A DNA stretch of 64,000 nt, taken from positions 62,001-126,000 of the forward strand of contig JAZQTU010000030.1 in the NCBI GenBank assembly GCA_045630965.1, written 5' to 3'. The translations under genes were made by a program, and so were the position numbers. Below the pieces are notes generated by a model that was not told the origin of the DNA, ran no database searches, and saw only the letters and a program-made list of their open reading frames with translations. How positions within the stretch are numbered: the stretch's first letter is position 1; every line of letters begins with the position of its first letter. Source of the DNA: HGM04593 sp045630965 (GTDB lineage Bacteria; Bacteroidota; Bacteroidia; Bacteroidales; Bacteroidaceae). This document shows positions 10,701 through 19,669 of the stretch, piece after piece.

Positions 10701-12392
10701 TTGAACCATAATGAAGAGGAGGTCCTTCACATCAGCGGCGACTACATCAACGACACCACAGACCCGGGATTGCATGGCGACATAACATTGACACGTTTCC
10801 CGCTGGGTATTTCAAGCGCCTTCACCAAAGATACAGGTTTGGGACTGAGCGGATATGTTAACGGTGAACTGACTGCCGAAGGTAAACTTTCCGGACTATC
10901 GACCGACGGATTCGTACAATTCGATTCCGTATACATAAATGCACCACTATTCGGCACCGACCTGCATTTGTCCGAGAATAGAGTCAACATCAAAGACAAC
11001 AGGATATCATTCAAGAACTTCAATATATATGCAAAAGGCGACAATCCATTCAAGCTGAACGGTTCTGTCGATTTAAGCAAGCTCAGCAATCCGGCTTTCA
11101 ACCTACGTATGAATGCCAATGACTACGAACTTGTCAATGCACCGCGTACAAGAGGCAGCATGCTGTACGGAAAAATGTTCATTGACCTCAGAGCATTCAT
11201 CGGAGGCACAATGAACAGCATGAAGGTTTACGGAGATGCCACATTGCTGGGTAAGAGCAACATAACATATGTTATGCTTGACGCTCCCATTACAACAGAC
11301 AAAGAACTTGACGGTCTTGTGGAATTTGTGAATTTCCAGGACACCACAACAGTCAATACAGAAGAAGAGGAGGCAGACCTTGGAAACATGAACATAAACC
11401 TTGGATTGAGAATTGAAGAGGGAGCAAGAATAAATGCAGACCTTGATGCCAACCGCAGTAGTTATGTAATGCTTCAGGGAGGAGGCAATCTCAACATGTC
11501 ATATACCGGTGACAATGGACTGAACCTGACCGGTACATACACAATGAGCGAAGGCGAATTGAAGTATGAGCTTCCTATTATACCACTGAAGACATTCAAC
11601 ATCATTGACGGCAGCAAAGTCACATGGAACGGTGATATTCTTGATCCGACAATTGAAATAACAGCCATTGAACGAATAACGACATCGGTAAGCATTGACG
11701 ACGGCAACATGCAACCAGTTGCGTTCGATGTAGGCGTGAAACTGAGCAATACCTTGAGCGACATGGGCCTGACATTTACAATTTCGGCACCGGAAAATGC
11801 CGTTGTTCAGGACCAGTTGAACAGTCTTGATGCCGAGACACTGAACAAGTATGCAGTAACCATGCTCATAACCGGCACATACATTGGCAACTCCAAGAGT
11901 ATGACCGTGTCAAACGCGCTCAGTTCATTCCTTGACGCCAAGATAAATGACATTGCAGGTAGCGCCATGAAGAGTGTCAGCGTGAACATAGGTATCAATG
12001 ATGCCGAAAATGCCGAGACCGGCGGTACATACAAGAACTACTCGTTCAGTCTCAAGAAGCGTTTCCTCAACGACAGGCTGACAGTAGTTATAGGTGGAGA
12101 GGTAAACAGCGGCGACATGCCCACCACAAATGACAGTTTCATAAACAACATATCGCTTGAGTGGAAGATTGGTGACAGTAGCAACCGATATATACGCTTG
12201 TTCTACGACAAAAACTATGAATCATTACTCGAAGGCGAAATCATTGAGACCGGCATAGGTTATGTATATAAAAAGAAACTGCAGAACCTGCGCGAACTCT
12301 TCACCTTCAAGAAGAATAGGGAAAATACAAAGACGCCGATGAGCGGATACAGACCAATTGGGGAAAAGCGACAAAAAGAAGAGGGTAAATGA
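7755..12392 (+). CDS. tamB: TamB-like translocation and assembly module protein
   Basis: Very large (1545 residues) inner-membrane-anchored periplasmic protein of the TamB/AsmA-like group. These form a hydrophobic groove across the periplasm and are linked to outer-membrane protein insertion or lipid transport. One N-terminal membrane segment (about 12-35) is followed by roughly 1150 residues of repetitive beta-strand sequence. A C-terminal DUF490 domain follows (about 1150-1510), with MSYTGDNGLNLTGTYTMSEG and LPIIPLKTFNI. It starts with GTG at 7755; an upstream ATG is closed by a stop. The stop overlaps the next gene by 4 nt (ATGA), and that gene encodes the Omp85 partner. Confidence 0.93.
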   Translation: MKKGNWTYRILKAAAITVCTPIVILWLLIVLLYLPPLQRYAVDKVCHAAGEASGFDVSIGTFHLAFPLKLNIADFEVSRNDTIFAQGEHAGVNISFFPLLSGEVEVNYISLEKATVNTADIIDGIKIDGEVGFFRIVARNIDFEKEIVNLRQVHLHSADVNITLSDTTETIEEEESTKLGWIIKLHHGGIENCRIALNMPNDTLNASLELGKLRLREGHVNLDKELYGIEAIALSNTRIKYDTGTGNKKENPLSHLEFNNINLACKDIEYSPDSSKLDIDNFTLVQPGGIRITNTTARLFADKEKLDVREFSIYSRNGSYIDLCTKIPWAALQADNNGNLTADLAIALNRKDLGALLSPEQSGALQIFDNEMFSGTISVNGNVSYMDIDTINLSVPSILLLHASGHAANLTEMDAIEASIDMHGKTGNLHRFINPEHIDSLSSTEITVDGNIAYKLGTAGADLKINGFGGAIDTKAKYDINNNAYKADIEIAGIDVTKLLQDIPLTNITANLKVDGEGFDIFAEDTRYDICLGLDTLIYDKISLNDITLNATQHKCLSDIGLSSNSEYLKFGIKANTELDSTAIRNRTRIDISEADLMMLGITDAELGTKMKLEIETSTDMQESHSVKLNGKNIEIAVQKRKFTPADIAFDFSTTPQFSSVSASNGDLNMKGTMNSGYNGLFKSLERIAGMFSEAVKKENTLYYIHDYAREIPDVSLDFECGKQNMLHNFLVMKDIDFNDMNLGASISKSNGINMNSGIYGLKTGELHLDTIRLFTKQNGNNIRYLAGVRSTAVNPQQEKLTFSSMLYGNIFNDSITTNFMFRDKKEGVGIRFGLKTLVKPKELEVRFRPDAVFFNNKFSFDKYNYIKLTSNGTITGDVTLSNEENAGMRLYTTPDDEAKLNANLELFNIDLEQLTSTIPFVPEIAGMLNLDLYFKKGRDDMMLSSDIRIDSVAYNGTQIGNESIEIVYLPKDESTHYLDVLLNHNEEEVLHISGDYINDTTDPGLHGDITLTRFPLGISSAFTKDTGLGLSGYVNGELTAEGKLSGLSTDGFVQFDSVYINAPLFGTDLHLSENRVNIKDNRISFKNFNIYAKGDNPFKLNGSVDLSKLSNPAFNLRMNANDYELVNAPRTRGSMLYGKMFIDLRAFIGGTMNSMKVYGDATLLGKSNITYVMLDAPITTDKELDGLVEFVNFQDTTTVNTEEEEADLGNMNINLGLRIEEGARINADLDANRSSYVMLQGGGNLNMSYTGDNGLNLTGTYTMSEGELKYELPIIPLKTFNIIDGSKVTWNGDILDPTIEITAIERITTSVSIDDGNMQPVAFDVGVKLSNTLSDMGLTFTISAPENAVVQDQLNSLDAETLNKYAVTMLITGTYIGNSKSMTVSNALSSFLDAKINDIAGSAMKSVSVNIGINDAENAETGGTYKNYSFSLKKRFLNDRLTVVIGGEVNSGDMPTTNDSFINNISLEWKIGDSSNRYIRLFYDKNYESLLEGEIIETGIGYVYKKKLQNLRELFTFKKNRENTKTPMSGYRPIGEKRQKEEGK

Positions 12393-14707
12393 AAAGGATA
12401 TATGCATTGACACTTACGATACTGATGCTTGCAGCATGCTCAACGACAAAACTTATACCTGACGGCGAACAGCTATATACAGGCATAAAGGATATTGAAT
12501 TCATTGAGGCAGACAAGTATGCAGGTACAGCCACCGGCGCAACAGCCATGGACGAAGTTTCCTACGCCCTTGACTGTGCCCCCAACGGCGCCATTCTGGG
12601 CAGTTCCAAATGGCGCGCCCTTCCATTGGGACTATGGTGGTACAACGCATTCCACGATTCAAAGGGCATGATAGGCAAATGGATTTTCAACACATTCGCC
12701 AACGACCCTGTATTGATTTCCGCAGTAAACCCCAAACTGCGTGCCGAAGTTGCCACAGAGGTTCTAAAATATTACGGCTATTTCAACGGCAAAGTGACAT
12801 CACAGACAATCACTGACAACAAAAACCCCAAAAAGGCGAAAGTAAGCTATACAGTCTCATTGGACGAGCCATACATATACGACAGCGTATCATACAACAA
12901 CTTCCCCGCTGCAGCAGACAGTATTATCAAAGCTACATGGCGCCGTCGCCTTATCAAAGAGGGAGAACAATTCAATGCAGCAGCCATGGAAGAGGAACGT
13001 ACAAGGCTCAGCGGACTCTTCAAGAACAACGGATACTATTACTACCAGCCGGGATACATAAAGTTTCTGGCAGACAGCACAAACACTCCCGGCAAGATAG
13101 AACTGCGTATCCAGCCCGAAAAGAACCTCCCGTCACGTGTATCGCAACAATGGAAATTCGGCAACATCAACATACGCGTACAGAAACATAGCGAAGCAAG
13201 ACAGCCTGTGGCACGCGCAACGAACGACACTATCAGATTCCGTTCGTTCAAGTATATATACAACGGTAAGAGACCACCAGTAAAAAGCGGAGCCCTGCTT
13301 CGTAACATACAGTTAAGACCGGGCGAACTATATTCATACGAAAAGCAGCAACAGGCATTCAAGCGACTGGGACAGATGAATATATTCAGCAATATAAATT
13401 TCAACCTTATCCCAAGAGGAGAGAGCGACACACTGGATATAAACATAACCACAGAGCTTGACAAGCCATACGACTTCACATTCGAGCTGAATGCCACATC
13501 AAAGAGTAATGACCAGATAGGACCGGGAAGCAAGGTGAGCCTTGCCCGTAAAAATGTCTTCCGCGGAGGTGAGACACTCAAGTTCACACTTAACGGCTCA
13601 TATGAATGGCAGACCGACAAGAATGTAAAAGGACGTGCCAGCGTAATCAATTCATGGGAGATTGGCGCCGACGTTTCGCTCTCGTTCCCACGCCTGTTCT
13701 TTCCGGTCATACACCGCCGCCACCTGCGAGTGCCGTCAACGACATCGTTCAGGCTACATACCGACCTGATGAACCGTTCCGGATTTTTCAGGATGATACG
13801 TGCCGGAGGAGATGCCACATACAAGATATTCTCGCACAGCACCACAACACACACAATCATACCGTTCCGTCTGTCGTACGACATGCTATTGAGCACTACT
13901 GCCAAATTCGATTCCATAGCCAAGAACAACCGCTCGATAGAGCACAGTTTCCGCAACCAGTTCATTCCTGCGATGCAGTATACATATACATACGACAACA
14001 CAAATACATACCACCGCAACAAGACATGGATTGAAGCATCGGTCACATCGGCAGGAAACATCACATCACTCTTGTTCTATGCAGCAGGAAAGAGTTTTAC
14101 CCAGAAGGACAAGAATATTTTCGGTAACCCATACGCACAGTTCATCAAGGGAACAGCAGAGATGCGCCAGCTTTGGAAGATTGACAACAACCAGTATATA
14201 GCAACCAGAATAATGGCAGGCGCAATATACAGCTACGGAAATTCCGAATACGCCCCCTACAGTGAACAGTTCTACATAGGTGGTGCCAATAGCCTCAGAG
14301 GATTTACGATACGTTCCATTGGCCCAGGCAGTTTCCGCCCCGACAACGAGAACAGATACTCATACCTTGACGAAACTGGAACTGTAAAGTTTGAGATGAA
14401 TGTCGAATACAGGTTCCGCATCATTTCGGACCTTCACGGCGCACTCTTTGTAGATGCCGGTAATATATGGCTTATGAAAGAAGACCCAGAACGCGCTGGA
14501 GGCGAATTAAAAGCAAGTACGTTCGCTGAACAGATTGCACTGAACACAGGATTAGGTGTACGTTACGACCTCGACTTTCTTGTATTGCGTCTTGACTTTG
14601 GTTTAGGATTACATGCACCATACGATACAGGACGTAAAGGATACTTTAACCTATCACCATTCAAGGAGGGTTTTGCATGGCATTTTGCCATAGGATACCC
14701 ATTCTGA
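12389..14707 (+). CDS. tamL: TamL: Omp85/BamA-family outer-membrane protein with lipoprotein signal
   Basis: Partner of TamB in the outer membrane. The 772-residue protein starts with a lipoprotein signal, lipobox LMLAACS. POTRA-like repeats follow (about 100-370), then a C-terminal Omp85 beta-barrel (about 400-772) with the family's conserved late-barrel phrase IGGANSLRGFTIRSIGPG. It ends in an aromatic residue (FAIGYPF), as barrel substrates of Bam do. The combination of a lipid anchor with a TamA-like barrel is the TamL variant described for Bacteroidota. ATGA overlap with tamB indicates coupled translation. Confidence 0.92.
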   Translation: MKRIYALTLTILMLAACSTTKLIPDGEQLYTGIKDIEFIEADKYAGTATGATAMDEVSYALDCAPNGAILGSSKWRALPLGLWWYNAFHDSKGMIGKWIFNTFANDPVLISAVNPKLRAEVATEVLKYYGYFNGKVTSQTITDNKNPKKAKVSYTVSLDEPYIYDSVSYNNFPAAADSIIKATWRRRLIKEGEQFNAAAMEEERTRLSGLFKNNGYYYYQPGYIKFLADSTNTPGKIELRIQPEKNLPSRVSQQWKFGNINIRVQKHSEARQPVARATNDTIRFRSFKYIYNGKRPPVKSGALLRNIQLRPGELYSYEKQQQAFKRLGQMNIFSNINFNLIPRGESDTLDINITTELDKPYDFTFELNATSKSNDQIGPGSKVSLARKNVFRGGETLKFTLNGSYEWQTDKNVKGRASVINSWEIGADVSLSFPRLFFPVIHRRHLRVPSTTSFRLHTDLMNRSGFFRMIRAGGDATYKIFSHSTTTHTIIPFRLSYDMLLSTTAKFDSIAKNNRSIEHSFRNQFIPAMQYTYTYDNTNTYHRNKTWIEASVTSAGNITSLLFYAAGKSFTQKDKNIFGNPYAQFIKGTAEMRQLWKIDNNQYIATRIMAGAIYSYGNSEYAPYSEQFYIGGANSLRGFTIRSIGPGSFRPDNENRYSYLDETGTVKFEMNVEYRFRIISDLHGALFVDAGNIWLMKEDPERAGGELKASTFAEQIALNTGLGVRYDLDFLVLRLDFGLGLHAPYDTGRKGYFNLSPFKEGFAWHFAIGYPF

Positions 14708-14791
14708 TGAGTGACAAACCATTGATAATTCTGTACTCATTAGACCTTTTAGAGCATTAATAAGGAGAACAGCCAAAAAAAAATACATTTT

Positions 14792-14824
14792 TTTGCAGAA
14801 ATTTGATTTTTAGTTGTACCTTTG
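14792..14824 (+). promoter_or_regulatory. Bacteroides-type promoter for the nucleotidyltransferase
   Basis: TTTG at 14792-14795 and a perfect TACCTTTG at 14817-14824 are separated by 21 nt. The leader to the ATG at 14895 is about 65 nt. Confidence 0.7.
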
Positions 14825-14894
14825 AAAAGATGAGGTGGCAGAGCGCTTCGACAAATAGAAAAAACATTATAATCAACACTTAATATTTACAAGA

Positions 14895-15800
14895 ATGAAA
14901 CCTACACTTTTTGTTTTGGCTGCAGGTATGGGCAGCCGTTATGGTGGTTTGAAACAGTTGGACGGTCTTGGTCCTAACGGCGAGACAATCATGGACTACT
15001 CTATCTTCGACGCAATCCGTGGCGGATTCGGCAAGTTGGTATTCGTTATCCGCAAGGATTTTGAGGCAGACTTCCGCGAGAAGGTATTGAGCAAGTACGA
15101 AGGTCACATCCCAACAGAGCTCGTATTCCAGGCAATCGACAGCCTTCCCGAAGGCTTTGAAGTACCTGCAGAGCGCACAAAGCCATGGGGTACAAACCAT
15201 GCAGTATTGATGGGTAAGGACGTTATCAAAGAGCCATTCGCAGTTATCAATGCCGATGACTTCTACGGACGCGATGCATTCGCTGTTATGGGCAAATGGT
15301 TGAGCGAACTCCCCGAAGGTAGCGAAGGCAGATATTCAATGGTAGGTTTCCGCATCTGCAACACATTGAGTGAGAACGGTAGCGTAGCACGCGGTGTTTG
15401 CGAGAAGAACGACCAGAACATGCTTACAGGTGTTGTAGAGCGCACAGAGATTATGCGTGTTGACGGTCCTATCTGCTTCAAGGACGAAGAGGGTGCATGG
15501 CAGCCTGTAGGTGAAGAGACACCAGTATCAATGAACTTCTGGGGTTTCACTCCAGACTATTTCCGTCACTCCGAAGAGCAGTTCGTTGACTTCCTCAAGG
15601 AGAATGTTGACAAGCCAAAGGCTGAATACTTCATTCCATTGGTTGTAAACAACCTTACTACAACTGGCAAGGCAAGCTGCGAGGTTCTTGACACAACAGC
15701 AAAGTGGTTCGGTGTAACATACGCAGCTGACCGCCCAGCAACTGTTGAGAAGATCCAGTCACTCGTTGACGCAGGTGAATACCCAGAGAAGTTGTTCTAA
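14895..15800 (+). CDS. Sugar nucleotidyltransferase-family protein
   Basis: A 301-residue NTP_transferase-fold protein. The N-terminal nucleotide-binding signature LAAGMGSRYGGLKQL is intact, and a metal-binding Asp pair is visible in VINADDFYG. The C-terminal part lacks a left-handed helix acyltransferase domain, so it is a stand-alone nucleotidyltransferase. Related Bacteroidota genes often sit beside an N-acetylhexosamine kinase; none is here, so the sugar is unknown. Codon use is more biased than in its neighbours (GGT, AAG, CGC and GCA dominate), which suggests strong expression. It is monocistronic, with its own promoter and a strong terminator. Confidence 0.88.
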   Translation: MKPTLFVLAAGMGSRYGGLKQLDGLGPNGETIMDYSIFDAIRGGFGKLVFVIRKDFEADFREKVLSKYEGHIPTELVFQAIDSLPEGFEVPAERTKPWGTNHAVLMGKDVIKEPFAVINADDFYGRDAFAVMGKWLSELPEGSEGRYSMVGFRICNTLSENGSVARGVCEKNDQNMLTGVVERTEIMRVDGPICFKDEEGAWQPVGEETPVSMNFWGFTPDYFRHSEEQFVDFLKENVDKPKAEYFIPLVVNNLTTTGKASCEVLDTTAKWFGVTYAADRPATVEKIQSLVDAGEYPEKLF

Positions 15801-15821
15801 TAACAGACGACATAAACAGAT

Positions 15822-15850
15822 AGCAAGGCTCCTGAATCAGGAGCCTTGCT
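15822..15850. terminator. Rho-independent-type hairpin after the nucleotidyltransferase
   Basis: Perfect 13-bp stem AGCAAGGCTCCTG / CAGGAGCCTTGCT with a 3-nt loop, followed by TGTCTTT. It lies 22 nt after the stop codon. Confidence 0.8.
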
Positions 15851-15897
15851 TGTCTTTAATAAGAACTCTGTTTGAAACAGACTAGCCACCTTACAAA

Positions 15898-15940
15898 AAG
15901 CAACAAGGAGAAGAAATGAAATTTCTTCTCCTTGTTGCTT
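15898..15940 (-). terminator. Hairpin terminator downstream of rpmH
   Basis: Perfect 20-bp stem (15898-15917 with 15921-15940) and a GAA loop, located 43 nt beyond the rpmH stop. With the 15822 hairpin it separates two convergent genes. Confidence 0.8.
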
Positions 15941-15982
15941 TGCAAACTATTTAGACAGGCTTACGCCTGACATTAATTGCAA

Positions 15983-16144
15983 TTACTTTTTCTTGCCGTT
16001 GTATTCGTCAGAAACTGTAAGCTTTGCACGTCCCTTTGCACGACGAGCAGCCAATACGCGGCGGCCATTCTTTGTAGCCATTCTCTCACGGAAACCGTGT
16101 TTGTTTTTTCTCTTTCTGTTAGAGGGTTGGAATGTTCTTTTCAT
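15983..16144 (-). CDS. rpmH: 50S ribosomal protein L34
   Basis: A short gene encoding 53 residues, the usual L34 size. It begins MKRTFQPSNRKRKNKHGFRE, a near-perfect match to the universal L34 N-terminus, continues RMATKNGRRVLAARRAKGR, and ends NGKKK. The protein is very basic, as expected for a component of the large subunit. It stands alone, with a strong upstream promoter and a long hairpin downstream. rnpA and dnaA, its neighbours in many bacteria, are not adjacent here. Confidence 0.98.
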   Translation of the reverse strand: MKRTFQPSNRKRKNKHGFRERMATKNGRRVLAARRAKGRAKLTVSDEYNGKKK

Positions 16145-16200
16145 CGTCTTATATATTTATATGTTTTTGTTCAAAAATATACTTTGCGCTATTCAGGGTG

Positions 16201-16231
16201 CAAAATTACTCTTTTTTTTTATAATGGCAAA
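16201..16231 (-). promoter_or_regulatory. Consensus Bacteroides promoter for rpmH
   Basis: On the minus strand, TTTG at 16231-16228 and TAATTTTG at 16208-16201 are separated by 19 nt, an exact fit to the consensus. A run of A residues occupies the spacer. The start codon lies 56 nt downstream. Confidence 0.8.
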
Positions 16232-16275
16232 GATTTACCAAGGTAATTTTCAAGCTTTATAAAAAATCTTTTTAA

Positions 16276-19200
16276 TCATTCAAGCAAGAAGCGCAATATA
16301 GCGCCCATAAGCTTTTCACGCTTACCTTCGTCAGCTATCGCTTCAAACGGGAAAGCAGTCGAAAGCACGCGGTAATCACCGGAATATGCAACACCGGCGC
16401 TTTTCTTGTTACCATTATATATAAAAGAGACAAATGCATCATCGATAGGCACAAGAACATCGGGACATGGCACAGCATAACAATACTCATTGGCAACACG
16501 GCGCACCGGCAGTTCCAGACCTGAACCAAAAAACAAATTCTCACTTGTATCAAACACCGAACCGCCATAATCAAGACGCAGTACATCACGAATGAACGCC
16601 TTGTCATTCTCATCAAGGTACATATCACTTGCTATATGCGCTCCACTCACAAAAAGCCTGCCACCACCCTTGCAGTAATTTCTTATTTTCTCCTGCAGTT
16701 TCACAGGGAATGTCTTGTATTGACCATGGTAGCCAATTCCTGAGCCGCTACCACCCTGTTTCTCAACGCCAAGCACAAGATCAACAGCGTCGTAATCATC
16801 AAGGCTTACAAATCCTGCCATAACAGCATCACTGCTGCATGATACAAATGTAGTTCCGTTGGCAACCAATGCCTTGCCATGAACACTAGGATAGTCAAAA
16901 GTATTTCCAGCCACAAGCTTGCCCTCAAGCTCATTGCCGCTCAATCCCAAACCATTTTCATACCCTATATTCTCACGCAGCAAATCAAGCTGGTTACCGC
17001 AATACTCCGGGGTACGCATATACGCCACACCAGGATCCAGCGACATGTCAAAGCCAACCTTATCATCGGTAACCACAGAATAAGGAGCACTCAACCTATG
17101 AAAACCGTTCACAACAAGGATCCTCTTCGACGGTTTTGGCGACACAGACAAAGAAAGCTCTTCGGACGGCAGACTGCAACCGCCGTCATTGACAGCAGCC
17201 ACCTTGAAACTATAAATCCTGTTCTTTACGATATTGACCTCGCAATGCGGCTCCTTCACAAAAACGCCATTATCATAACCGCTATCACCAACCTTGGTAT
17301 ATACAACATAACCCACAGGCTGTGCTGTAGGCTCAAGAGGATCGTTCACCGGCGACCAGCGAAGCCTTGCCCTGCCACCGTCACCCGACAGCGTTACACA
17401 TAACTCCTTCACCGGCAATGGCTGTACAGTATATTTATCGCCATGTACATAACAGATATGTTTCAGCAACGATTTATAGACCGAACGCGCAAGAAGGAAC
17501 TTGAAGTTAGGGTCAAAGCCAAGCGAGAGGTCTCTGAAATTCTGATGCGACAACGCTTCGAAGATAAGAGACGGCACATTCGGTACACGCGACTCACTAT
17601 AGCTACGGTCAATTATACCACGCACCTGCCATGTAAGTCCCAAGTAACCACGCATGTCATCCTGCAGATTGTTAAGCATGTACGACACAAGGTCACGAGA
17701 AATGTAGCGTGACTGTCCGCTCTCTATCGTATCACCGTTGAATTCCGTAGTGACAACCCCTACAGATCCCACTATTGAATCACCGGCTGAATATCCAGCG
17801 TCCGAATGGAAGCCGAAAGAGAGTTCCAAAGGCACACCTAAACCGGTTGTATCGGGGTTATACACAGAACCTCCCGAAAGATAATTCACAGCATTTGAAC
17901 GGCTGTTTATATCATCACGATAATCATTCTCACCAAGATATGTTGAATAAACCTCTACCGGGAAGCCTGCTGTCTGCAGATTGTAACGCGCACCTTCAAG
18001 ATAACGAGGCATACCGCTTGTAACAGGCGAAGAACCTCCACGCGCCACATTACCCACACCGCCACCAAATCGCACGGCGTCGGCCGAGACAACACCTCCA
18101 TGGTTACTGACACTGTTCAACACCACACCTTGCTGTTTATCCTTACCGCCTTTGAATGTATGTGTACCAAGATAGACCCATGTACCGCCACCCATTGCCT
18201 GATTGACCTCATATTCGGTAGAACCTCCTGCATGCATAACAGTGTAATGAGCATCAGGGACAGAGTTTTCATAGCTCCGGTATGATACATACACCGCATA
18301 CTCGCCCTCTTCGGGAATTTCGGGACACCACATTACCGATGCCTTTGAACGGCTCTTTGCAGCAGTAGCACGCACAATGCGCGAAGTTCCCATAGCAAAC
18401 GGATTCTCACCGTCAAGATACACATCTTTTGCCGGCGCATAACCTAAAGTATCACTACGCCATGCATTGCCCCTACCCGACTGTTCGGAGTATCCGGCTG
18501 TAGACACGTCATTGTCAACTATTGCACAATTCGGTTGCCAGTCACGTTCACGCGAAGTATACACCAGCGCTCCTGCATTCTCAAGCATAGGAATAAGGAA
18601 GGGAACTACAATAGATTGTGTAAAAAGATCTTCTATTGTACAGAACAGCGAAGGACGCTGCCATTTCCATGTACTGTCCTCGAGCGAATAGTAACGTCCG
18701 TGACTCTGTGTTACGGCAAGATGCCTTCCTTCAAGACCATGCTTTACCTTGTAGGGACGCGACACATCCCTCACCCATGGAGCACCGGAATATTCCACAG
18801 CGCGCATAAGACGCTTCTTATCAACATTCTTGCTACGGTATATATTCGGGACACAATACTCTATAGGTTTACCTTTATAAAGTATCCTTATTTTATATTT
18901 CCGTAATTTCTTTGGCAAGAGGCCTGTAATGTCATCATATATGCGTTCAACCGTTTCAGGAGTGAACGGCTGGGCATAAAAAGCCTCGTTGCAATATATT
19001 ATAATCTCTTTCGACTTGTTGTTTACAACAACATTATTCCGTCTACGGTCAAGGCCGGCATACTTCGTGACACACCTGTCCGAAGTGTATTCCCCGAAAT
19101 ACTCTTTTATGGAATGAGCAACGGTTCTATCGAGCCTTTGTGCCGATAGAACCGCTATACACATTACGAAAGTTGCAAATATCGCCAGCCTTCTTGACAT
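16276..19200 (-). CDS. Secreted amidase_3-like protein with golvesin-type and FN3 domains
   Basis: A 974-residue exported protein (signal peptide about 1-20, ending LSA). The four zinc/catalytic positions of an N-acetylmuramoyl-L-alanine amidase (Amidase_3 fold) can be matched: H167 in QSHGRY, E190 in CTIEDL, H465 in FGFHSDAG and E548 in SLIFEALSHQN. A golvesin C-terminal-like beta-domain (about 280-380) lies inside the amidase fold between the second and third positions. An FN3 domain (about 595-690) and an alpha/beta C-terminal domain (about 692-974) with GGGRLFVSGAHIASD follow. ATG at 19200 lies 4 nt after the previous stop. It is likely a peptidoglycan-related hydrolase, but the substrate is not established; such proteins are sometimes labelled xanthan lyase. 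Confidence 0.82.
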   Translation of the reverse strand: MSRRLAIFATFVMCIAVLSAQRLDRTVAHSIKEYFGEYTSDRCVTKYAGLDRRRNNVVVNNKSKEIIIYCNEAFYAQPFTPETVERIYDDITGLLPKKLRKYKIRILYKGKPIEYCVPNIYRSKNVDKKRLMRAVEYSGAPWVRDVSRPYKVKHGLEGRHLAVTQSHGRYYSLEDSTWKWQRPSLFCTIEDLFTQSIVVPFLIPMLENAGALVYTSRERDWQPNCAIVDNDVSTAGYSEQSGRGNAWRSDTLGYAPAKDVYLDGENPFAMGTSRIVRATAAKSRSKASVMWCPEIPEEGEYAVYVSYRSYENSVPDAHYTVMHAGGSTEYEVNQAMGGGTWVYLGTHTFKGGKDKQQGVVLNSVSNHGGVVSADAVRFGGGVGNVARGGSSPVTSGMPRYLEGARYNLQTAGFPVEVYSTYLGENDYRDDINSRSNAVNYLSGGSVYNPDTTGLGVPLELSFGFHSDAGYSAGDSIVGSVGVVTTEFNGDTIESGQSRYISRDLVSYMLNNLQDDMRGYLGLTWQVRGIIDRSYSESRVPNVPSLIFEALSHQNFRDLSLGFDPNFKFLLARSVYKSLLKHICYVHGDKYTVQPLPVKELCVTLSGDGGRARLRWSPVNDPLEPTAQPVGYVVYTKVGDSGYDNGVFVKEPHCEVNIVKNRIYSFKVAAVNDGGCSLPSEELSLSVSPKPSKRILVVNGFHRLSAPYSVVTDDKVGFDMSLDPGVAYMRTPEYCGNQLDLLRENIGYENGLGLSGNELEGKLVAGNTFDYPSVHGKALVANGTTFVSCSSDAVMAGFVSLDDYDAVDLVLGVEKQGGSGSGIGYHGQYKTFPVKLQEKIRNYCKGGGRLFVSGAHIASDMYLDENDKAFIRDVLRLDYGGSVFDTSENLFFGSGLELPVRRVANEYCYAVPCPDVLVPIDDAFVSFIYNGNKKSAGVAYSGDYRVLSTAFPFEAIADEGKREKLMGAILRFLLE

Positions 19201-19204
19201 ACTG

Positions 19205-19483
19205 TTATTCAGCCTGTGCAAGTGCTACGATCTCCTCGTGCAAAGCCTTTGCATCGGCATTGAACGAGTCACACATTGCATTGAAATATTTCTTTGCAGG
19301 CATTCCTGGCTCAACATGGTTTACGCGAGCTACATACTCCTTGTTCAAAGCAAAAATTCTGTTGAACAGAGAAACCCATGCTTCAGTCTCACCCTTTGCG
19401 TCATATGATGCGAAGAATGCCTCAGTAGCCAACTCATCTACAATAAATGCAATAACCTTCTTCAGATTTTTTCTACTTGCCAT
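19205..19483 (-). CDS. Small conserved hypothetical protein
   Basis: A 92-residue soluble, mainly helical protein that I do not recognise as a named family. It begins MASRKNLKKVIAFIVDELATEAF and has no signal peptide or membrane segment. The gene ends 4 nt before the amidase/golvesin gene, so the two are almost certainly co-transcribed. A Bacteroides promoter lies upstream. Confidence 0.85.
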   Translation of the reverse strand: MASRKNLKKVIAFIVDELATEAFFASYDAKGETEAWVSLFNRIFALNKEYVARVNHVEPGMPAKKYFNAMCDSFNADAKALHEEIVALAQAE

Positions 19484-19511
19484 AATTTAGTTATTATTTG
19501 GATTACGCATG

Positions 19512-19541
19512 CAAAGATAGATATTCTGTTGTAAAAAACAA
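19512..19541 (-). promoter_or_regulatory. Promoter for the 92-residue protein and amidase gene
   Basis: On the minus strand, TATCTTTG at 19519-19512 fits the -7 consensus exactly. A weaker TTGT lies 18 nt upstream at 19541-19538. The start codon is 28 nt downstream. Confidence 0.55.
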
Positions 19542-19669
19542 CTCAGCGGCAAAGAAATAGGATTATTTTATAATATAGTAAAGAAAAAAGGCAAAAGGGC
19601 TTTCAAATGTCACGAAAAAAAGCGAAATTTGCCAAAAGAAATCTATTCAGTAAACATATATTCACTAAC

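Noticed and set aside
13042..14064. 340-codon open frame on the strand opposite tamL
   Set aside because: Shadow of a well-supported Omp85 gene; its translation is low in recognisable motifs, and no promoter lies before it.
19607..19669. N-terminal extension of the PPi-phosphofructokinase
   Set aside because: The Lys/Phe-rich extra 21 residues do not look like the family start; MKISALQKARAAYQ does.
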